Assembly: GCA_028715225.1 (NCBI GenBank)
Contig: JAQUSH010000026.1
Location: 1 to 8,722 of the forward strand
Length of the DNA stretch: 8,722 nucleotides
Origin: Candidatus Aenigmatarchaeota archaeon
GTDB lineage: Archaea > Aenigmatarchaeota > Aenigmatarchaeia > Aenigmatarchaeales > Aenigmatarchaeaceae
Direction of reading: 5' to 3'
Part shown: positions 5,601 to 8,722 of the stretch, piece by piece
Numbering within the stretch: position 1 is the first letter of the stretch
How the letters are laid out: each line of letters opens with the position of its first letter
Notes under the pieces: generated by a model
The model's database searches: none
What the model was told of the DNA's origin: nothing
What the model saw: only the letters and a program-made list of their open reading frames with translations
Made by a program: the position numbers and the translations under genes

Positions 5601-6718
5601 ATTCAATAAATATCTCAACGAATGATACCATATATAGCGGAGATAAAACACCATTTTTATATACTACCCCGGTCGGACCTCACAATTATTCATTTTCATG
5701 TGTTGATGTTAACGAAAGTAGTTCATTTAATTTTTCAACAACAGAAACACTATTTGGAATAAAATACTCAACAGGTTCGTCATGTACAGCTTCCGAACAG
5801 TGTTCTGGTGGTTACTGTGTACATTCGATATGTAGAGATACTCAAACATATTGTGGTGACGGGTATTGTGATTCAGGAGAATCGCAAGTAACATGTTTTG
5901 CAGATTGTATAGCAGGAGGAAGTAGTGGTGGTTCTGTATCAATTGAATCTGGTACAGAAACTTCAACAACAGAAACACTTCCAATAACTATAGCATTTCC
6001 AAGCACAATATACAATGGTGCAAATGGGCCATTGATAATTCCAGAAGGTGGTGCTGTTATTTCTCTTCCAGTTGATGGAGAAATTATAACTGATTCATCT
6101 GGTTATCCTACTTCGTTTGTTTTATTGGGTGCTTCCGGTTATGCCAATATAACAAAAACAGTTGAAATTACACCAAATGAATATAAAGAAGTAAAATGTT
6201 ATCAGAAACCGCTTGCATCATATGTGCTTGAAGTTTCAGCTAAAGAAAAATATCTATGTCTAAACACAGAAGAATATGCAAGTGAAAATGTTACTGATAT
6301 AAAAATATACAAATTCATCGACGATGAATGGACAGAGCTTCCATACAAAAACTATGAAGGAAGAATATGTTCACCTATAACATCAACACCATACATGATT
6401 GCAGGATTCCAGACAAGCGCAACTCAACAAGAAGCATTTACAAAAATAATAACAGCTCAGAATGTAGTCGATGAAGCATATGACAGTGGAAAAGAAGTAG
6501 AATATGCAAAAGAGCTGCTTACAGAAGCAAATGCTGCATATTGGAATTGTCAATATGCTAATGCAGCTGAATTAGCTACGAAAGCAATCCAGGCAACAAG
6601 TATAATACAAGTTCCTATGGAAATAACTTATGCCGGCGTATTTATCATATTTACATCTATTCTTTATATTTTCAGGAAGAAAATAAAATTTCCTAATATT
6701 AAGAAGAAAAGAAAATAA
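2696..6718 (+). CDS. Giant secreted, membrane-anchored parallel beta-helix (NosD/PbH1-type) surface protein
   Basis: A 1340-residue envelope protein. Residues 1-22 are a signal peptide (MKMPYVLIILIFVIILSS). The N-terminal cap has C32/C35/C38 and a FDCQGYTIDGDDSG segment ahead of NNVTVRNC, typical of archaeal NosD-like helices. From about residue 90 to 920 it consists of 20-24-residue coils full of NNT/NNS and GIY/GIF turns, i.e. parallel beta-helix (PbH1) coils. Three superrepeats start at I226, I524 and I819 (ID..N.ID, then CxNC at 262, 560 and 851). A Cys-rich module covers 1030-1071 with CGDGYCDSGES. About 1080-1240 resembles the PGF-pre-PGF surface domain (IYKFIDDEWTELP). A helical stalk at about 1245-1303 leads to a TM helix (about 1310-1326) and tail RKKIKFPNIKKKRK. 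Roughly 70 N-x-S/T sequons suggest heavy N-glycosylation. ATG 2696 is taken from the TATA box; ATG 2702 is possible. Likely roles are adhesion, polysaccharide binding or cell contact; catalytic residues are not identifiable. Confidence 0.9.
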   Translation: MKMPYVLIILIFVIILSSTSYSYNITANGLYCGSCSDCTDAINNVTTNVTYLNASISTTSTCINSPSSFNNEIFDCQGYTIDGDDSGVSDRGILINTKNNVTVRNCIITDFYEGLRISSSSYNNTLYNNTVTSNTRGIYLYTSSKYNNVTNNTVNANTVYGIYIAGASNNTFINNSIVSNTNYGLYMTPAYDSTGSDNNTFFTNNFSDNIYNFLAESLGTHYHNIIDSSNIIDTNYNIYYNYSIENIVFNTTTAPNAGLVICANCSGVTVKDLNLSSDNYYNFMLIKTNNSIIDNITSNSNYYGILVNSSYNNTIKNSVANSNTNYGAYLYASHNNTFYNNTFSTNIEGIHIEESTNNSIYNNTMSSNTNYGAYLSLANNNTLNNNTLNTNIVALYLLDSSNNTLSNNSGLSNTGYGIYITNFTAIGSYNDILYNSFNFTNGLYVQTSDNTLIGNNFNFGSAGIIISYANNNSFTNNTVGSKTTYAFSFSSGINNVLINNSFSNNTQTFNIDTTDYFQNFYNTIDNTNTIDSTDRVYCNYSMSDYTFNTSSVENVKMFICINCTDIVVKDFNLSMYNSYSLILSKTNNTLIQNVTISSDSDYGFYVAHSTNITMKNNTFEPVVNSGIYLVFSNNSSIINNTINLNDYVNSQGIVFGGSSNNTIDNNSITYKFRGIQLGLGGTGGSENNTINNNYLNSLGYGGIFIASSNNNTISNNTINNNTFGESDSFGISLVGSNGTIVANNTLTLNDRGIYIAESDNSKVLNNIINTSDEYGIYIMLTSNSNISGNSMNDNNYSILMEFNETGSYGLDQQYFNHIIDTTNTIDNKITYYYRNQQDANLNPTNPGFMGCFNCSNVTFRDFSISGSGQGIIFASTNNSYATNVTVGNNYIGFFLDASSENNTISDSFIYNNPYRTIIDLGTGNTFSDNIYMYDMIVPSSSTWYSSFNEYSFKLSNLTYGNSTCSLNIDSINISTNDTIYSGDKTPFLYTTPVGPHNYSFSCVDVNESSSFNFSTTETLFGIKYSTGSSCTASEQCSGGYCVHSICRDTQTYCGDGYCDSGESQVTCFADCIAGGSSGGSVSIESGTETSTTETLPITIAFPSTIYNGANGPLIIPEGGAVISLPVDGEIITDSSGYPTSFVLLGASGYANITKTVEITPNEYKEVKCYQKPLASYVLEVSAKEKYLCLNTEEYASENVTDIKIYKFIDDEWTELPYKNYEGRICSPITSTPYMIAGFQTSATQQEAFTKIITAQNVVDEAYDSGKEVEYAKELLTEANAAYWNCQYANAAELATKAIQATSIIQVPMEITYAGVFIIFTSILYIFRKKIKFPNIKKKRK
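3371..5460 (+). repeat. Three long-period protein superrepeats within the beta-helix gene
   Basis: Each unit begins with an ID-x-x-N-x-ID motif (codons at 3371, 4265 and 5150), passes an aromatic YxxYNY/YYYRN segment, then a CxNC motif (codons 3479, 4373, 5246) followed by (S/T)(G/D/N)(V/I)(T/V)(V/F)(K/R)D(L/F)(N/S)(L/I)S. Spacing is 298 and 295 residues. Between them lie runs of short PbH1 coils. The third unit is incomplete because the helix gives way to the C-terminal modules. This motif set is known from archaeal NosD-like surface proteins; the high similarity between units suggests duplication. Confidence 0.75.
3658..3820 (+). repeat. 28-bp exact direct repeat in the beta-helix coils
   Basis: The same 28 bases, beginning TTCTAATACAAACTATGGAG, occur at 3658-3685 and 3793-3820. 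The 135-bp spacing equals 45 codons, i.e. two coils of about 22.5 residues, so loss or gain of one unit would keep the reading frame. Both copies encode SNTNYGAYL. Confidence 0.85.
5783..5908 (+). other. Cys-rich CGDGxC module of the surface protein
   Basis: Nine cysteines occur between residues 1030 and 1071, including EQCSGGYC, SICRD and CGDGYCDSGES, ending TCFADC. The CGDGxCxxGE..x..C..DC pattern recurs in archaeal surface proteins and probably forms a small disulfide- or metal-stabilised knot. The nearby GGSSGGSVS linker joins it to the next domain. Confidence 0.65.
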
Positions 6719-6723
6719 ACATC

Positions 6724-6731
6724 TTTTTATA
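6724..6731 (+). promoter_or_regulatory. TATA-like box for the small membrane protein gene
   Basis: TTTTTATA about 25 nt before ATG 6753, at the leaderless distance. The T run just after the surface protein stop (TAA 6716-6718) could also terminate that transcript, so the two genes are probably separate units. Confidence 0.45.
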
Positions 6732-6752
6732 CAAGCTAAACAAATTAGAAAT

Positions 6753-6992
6753 ATGCAAAAGATAATGGCATTAGGATTTTTGGTTCTAAGTGTTTTGATA
6801 GGATCTGCAATGGTTGTAGTTGGAACTTCAACAGAAGTTGAAGCTACGGTCTGGACAGGGATGTTGATAATCGCTTTAGGAATAATAAATCTTGCAATTA
6901 AGCTGGTATTTCCTGAACAAAAGAAATTTGAAGCCAAGAAAATTGCAAAAAAGAGACCTAAAAAAGCGAAGAAAAAGAGAAAATCCAGATAA
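6753..6992 (+). CDS. Small two-helix membrane protein with a very basic C-terminal tail
   Basis: A 79-residue protein I do not recognise. Two hydrophobic helices, about residues 5-24 (MALGFLVLSVLIGSAMVVVG) and 34-53 (WTGMLIIALGIINLAIKLVF), are joined by a short loop TSTEVEATV, so both ends should lie in the cytoplasm by the positive-inside rule. The last ~26 residues, from PEQKKFEAKK to KKRKSR, are almost entirely Lys/Arg/Ala and could bind nucleic acid, ribosomes or acidic lipid. It lies 34 bases after the surface protein, whose tail is also Lys-rich, and before the RNA polymerase operon. It has its own TATA-like box and a plausible leaderless ATG; no Shine-Dalgarno sequence. A role as an accessory subunit of a membrane complex is speculation. 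Confidence 0.75.
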   Translation: MQKIMALGFLVLSVLIGSAMVVVGTSTEVEATVWTGMLIIALGIINLAIKLVFPEQKKFEAKKIAKKRPKKAKKKRKSR

Positions 6993-7019
6993 ATCAAATA
7001 TACGACAATAACCGTAAAC

Positions 7020-7027
7020 TTTATAAA
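7020..7027 (+). promoter_or_regulatory. TATA box of the rpoH-rpoB operon
   Basis: TTTATAAA in the 107-nt gap before rpoH. It predicts transcription from about position 7048, giving a leader of about 50 nt, unlike the leaderless genes nearby. The rest of the gap shows no gene and no convincing hairpin. Confidence 0.45.
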
Positions 7028-7090
7028 GATATGATTTTAATAATAGACAAGCGATTTTGCATTTGATAAAACAAGACGCGAGTATCTACT

Positions 7091-7095
7091 GGTGG
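7091..7095 (+). promoter_or_regulatory. Ribosome binding site deciding the rpoH TTG start
   Basis: GGTGG lies 4 nt before TTG 7100. No ATG or GTG exists in this frame between the stops at 7064-7069 and 7100, so this site supports initiation at TTG. Confidence 0.5.
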
Positions 7096-7099
7096 TAAA

Positions 7100-7348
7100 T
7101 TGGCTGAAGAAAACGAATTCAATGTTCTAACACATAAGTCAGTGCCGGAACATATGATTCTTGACGAAAAAGAAACTAAGGAACTTTTAGATAAGTTTAA
7201 CATAAAGGCAGAACAGCTACCAAAAATTCTTAAAAATGATCCAGCAGCCAAAGCTATAGATGCAAAAGAAGGAGATGTAGTAAAAATAATCAGAAAATCT
7301 CATACAGCAGGAGTGTCTGTTTATTACAGATTTGTTGTTAAAAAGTGA
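7100..7348 (+). CDS. rpoH: DNA-directed RNA polymerase subunit H (archaeal RPB5 C-terminal domain)
   Basis: An 82-residue homologue of the C-terminal domain of eukaryotic RPB5, a small subunit of archaeal RNA polymerase located near the jaw on downstream DNA. Recognisable family features are NVLTHKSVPEHMILDEKET near the start, a helix (KELLDKFNIKAEQLPKIL), NDPAAKAIDAKEGDVVKI, and the closing IRKSHTAGVSVYYRFVVKK strand pair, all expected for RpoH. Length is normal. The start is TTG, decoded as Met, with a GGTGG ribosome binding site. The gene stands first in the conserved archaeal order rpoH-rpoB-rpoA; the B subunit gene starts 4 nt after its TGA stop. The leader of about 50 nt distinguishes it from the leaderless genes upstream. 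Confidence 0.96.
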   Translation: MAEENEFNVLTHKSVPEHMILDEKETKELLDKFNIKAEQLPKILKNDPAAKAIDAKEGDVVKIIRKSHTAGVSVYYRFVVKK

Positions 7349-7349
7349 T
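7345..7349 (+). promoter_or_regulatory. Ribosome binding site of the B subunit gene
   Basis: GTGAT spans the rpoH stop codon and lies 3 nt before ATG 7353. It suggests translational coupling of the two polymerase subunits. Confidence 0.5.
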
Positions 7350-7352
7350 ATC

Positions 7353-8722
7353 ATGCAAGCTAAACCATTACTTAATGCTTTTGAACGTGATGTAGGTTTT
7401 GTAGACTTCCAGATAAAGAGCTACAATGAATTCATCAGAACAAGAATTCAGAAAATAATAAATGAAATCGGCGAAATAAAACCAGAAGTCCCGGAAATAG
7501 GTGAACTTAAGATAAAACTTGGAAAAGTCACGGTAGGAGATCCTTATGTTAAAGAGGCAGAAGGTGCTGTGAGAAAAGTAATGCCAACCGAGGCAAGGCT
7601 TAGAGATCTTTCTTATGTTGCTCCAGTATATGTCGAACTTACTCCGACAATAAACAAAACAGAGCAGGAACCAGTAACTGTTTTATTCGGAGAAGTACCT
7701 ATGATGGTAAAGTCTGAAAAATGTCCTTTGAGCAAGATGAACGAAGAGCAGCTTATAGCAAATGGAGAAGATCCACAGGACACAGGCGGTTACTTTATAA
7801 TCAATGGAACAGAGCGTGCACTTGTTCTTATTGAAGAGATCGCACCTAACAAGATGATTGTTCAGAAACAAAATGTCGGAAATTACACTGAGATGCTTAG
7901 AATCAATTCAGAACACAATGGATATGTTCAGAGACATCTTATAGAAAGAAAAAATGACGGTTCAATTTATATTTCTTTTGCCAATGTTAGACGACTTCCA
8001 ATTGTTGTTCTTATTAAAATGCTTGGATACATGAAAGACAAGGAAATAGTTGATGAGCTTGTAGAAGAAAAAATAATCAACGAGTTCTATGGAAATTTAT
8101 ATGAAACAGAAGTAGAGACAACAGGACAGGCAATTGAATACATAGCTGGTCACCTGAAGATTGTTCAGAAAGAATATCAAAAACAAAGAGTTGAACAGCT
8201 GATAGACAAATATCTTTTACCTCATCTTGGTCAGGATTCTAAAGACAGAGAAACAAAAGCAAAATATCTTATGAAAGCTGTCAGAAAAATAATTCAACTT
8301 TCTCTTGGCATGATACCTGAAGATGATTTAGATCATTATGGAAACAAGAGAGTTAAGATGGCTGGAGATCTTTTGGAATTACTTTTCAGATCTATTCTTG
8401 TAGGTAAATGGGGATTGGTTGCTAGAATAAAATACAACTATCAGAAAATGGCTAAGCGAGGAAAATTGCCACCAATTCAGACAATAGTTGAATCAAACGT
8501 CGTTACAAACCAATTGATATCTGCTATGGCTACAGGAGCTTGGGTAGGTGGAAGAACAGGAGTTTCACAAAGATTAGAAAGAAAAAATTATGTTCATGCT
8601 TTATCTCATTTAAGATTAGTGCTGTCACCACTGACAACAACACAGGAGCACTTTGAAGCTAGAGAACTTCACGCTACGCACTGGGGAAGATTCTGCCCTG
8701 CGGAGACACCGGAAGGTCCTAC
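7353..8722 (+). CDS. rpoB: RNA polymerase subunit B, N-terminal part (RpoB or split B''), 3' truncated by window edge
   Basis: The second-largest catalytic subunit of archaeal RNA polymerase (RPB2 homologue). 456 codons are visible and the frame is open to the window end. It begins MQAKPLLNAFERDVGFVDFQ, with the usual archaeal N-terminal protrusion (about 1-190). YVELTPTINKTEQEPVTVLFGEVP and KCPLSKMNEEQLIANGEDP lead to GGYFIINGTERALVLIEE and APNKMIV, the hallmark RPB2 stretch. The lobe region is about 180-340. The fork segment starts near VGKWGLVARIKYNYQK and continues through IVESNVVTNQLISAMATG, GGRTGVSQRLERKNYVHALSHLR and HWGRFCPAETPEGP at the edge. This last motif is the conserved fork/RPB2 domain 3 signature. 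Whether the gene continues as one polypeptide or ends as B'' with a separate B' cannot be seen here. Start ATG 7353 has GTGAT at 7345-7349. The downstream rpoA genes should follow outside the window. Confidence 0.96.
   Translation, partial: MQAKPLLNAFERDVGFVDFQIKSYNEFIRTRIQKIINEIGEIKPEVPEIGELKIKLGKVTVGDPYVKEAEGAVRKVMPTEARLRDLSYVAPVYVELTPTINKTEQEPVTVLFGEVPMMVKSEKCPLSKMNEEQLIANGEDPQDTGGYFIINGTERALVLIEEIAPNKMIVQKQNVGNYTEMLRINSEHNGYVQRHLIERKNDGSIYISFANVRRLPIVVLIKMLGYMKDKEIVDELVEEKIINEFYGNLYETEVETTGQAIEYIAGHLKIVQKEYQKQRVEQLIDKYLLPHLGQDSKDRETKAKYLMKAVRKIIQLSLGMIPEDDLDHYGNKRVKMAGDLLELLFRSILVGKWGLVARIKYNYQKMAKRGKLPPIQTIVESNVVTNQLISAMATGAWVGGRTGVSQRLERKNYVHALSHLRLVLSPLTTTQEHFEARELHATHWGRFCPAETPEGP

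Noticed and set aside
5727..5984. 85-aa reverse-strand ORF opposite the Cys-rich module
   Set aside because: Antisense shadow of a domain with clear cysteine spacing; its sequence is low-complexity Leu/Tyr/His without a family signal.
6572..6997. 141-aa reverse-strand ORF across the surface protein end and the small membrane protein
   Set aside because: It spans two forward genes and their promoter. The Phe-rich start simply mirrors the Lys-rich tail of the small membrane protein.
6993..7099. Possible small RNA or riboswitch in the longest intergenic gap
   Set aside because: Apart from the TATA box and the GGTGG site I see no stable hairpin or known aptamer pattern; it reads as a plain promoter plus leader.

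Overview
This window looks like chromosomal DNA from an AT-rich archaeon. The evidence is the gene set: an archaeal Sm-like protein, ribosomal protein eL37, RNA polymerase subunit H (RpoH) followed by subunit B, and a tRNA-Lys(CUU) with an encoded CCA. TATA-like boxes lie about 25-28 nt upstream of several start codons, with no leader, whereas genes inside operons have GGTGA/GTGAT-type ribosome binding sites overlapping the preceding stop codon. Low GC, small genes and surface-protein content would fit a DPANN-type lineage (for example the Woesearchaeota/Pacearchaeota group), but that placement is inference. Everything recognised lies on the + strand. Layout: (1) 1-1565 is the end of an envelope/ABC export cluster, with the C-terminus of a membrane-anchored beta-sandwich protein followed by a MacB/FtsX-type ABC permease whose reading frame is broken by one in-frame TAA at 1413-1415; the lost C-terminal segment is still intact and in frame to 1565. 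(2) 1606-2029 is a two-gene operon, Sm-like protein plus eL37. (3) 2061-2510 is an unrecognised 149-aa soluble protein. (4) 2546-2622 is tRNA-Lys(CUU). (5) 2696-6718 is a 1340-aa secreted, Asn/Thr/Ser-rich parallel beta-helix surface protein with about 70 N-glycosylation sequons, three long-period superrepeats each carrying a CxNC motif, a Cys-rich module, a PGF-pre-PGF-like domain, a helical stalk and a C-terminal membrane anchor. (6) 6753-6992 is a small two-helix membrane protein with a very basic tail. (7) 7100-8722 is the start of the RNA polymerase operon: rpoH, then the N-terminal 456 codons of the B subunit, cut by the window edge. How they fit together: the two ends of the window are housekeeping information-processing genes, and the surface protein and its small membrane neighbour sit between them. 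The surface protein has its own leaderless promoter, is very large for such a genome, and is the best candidate for an uncharacterised surface or cell-contact system. The damaged permease next to an envelope protein is the other notable point. No gene-free stretch exceeds 300 bases; the longest is 6993-7099, which holds the rpoH promoter and leader.
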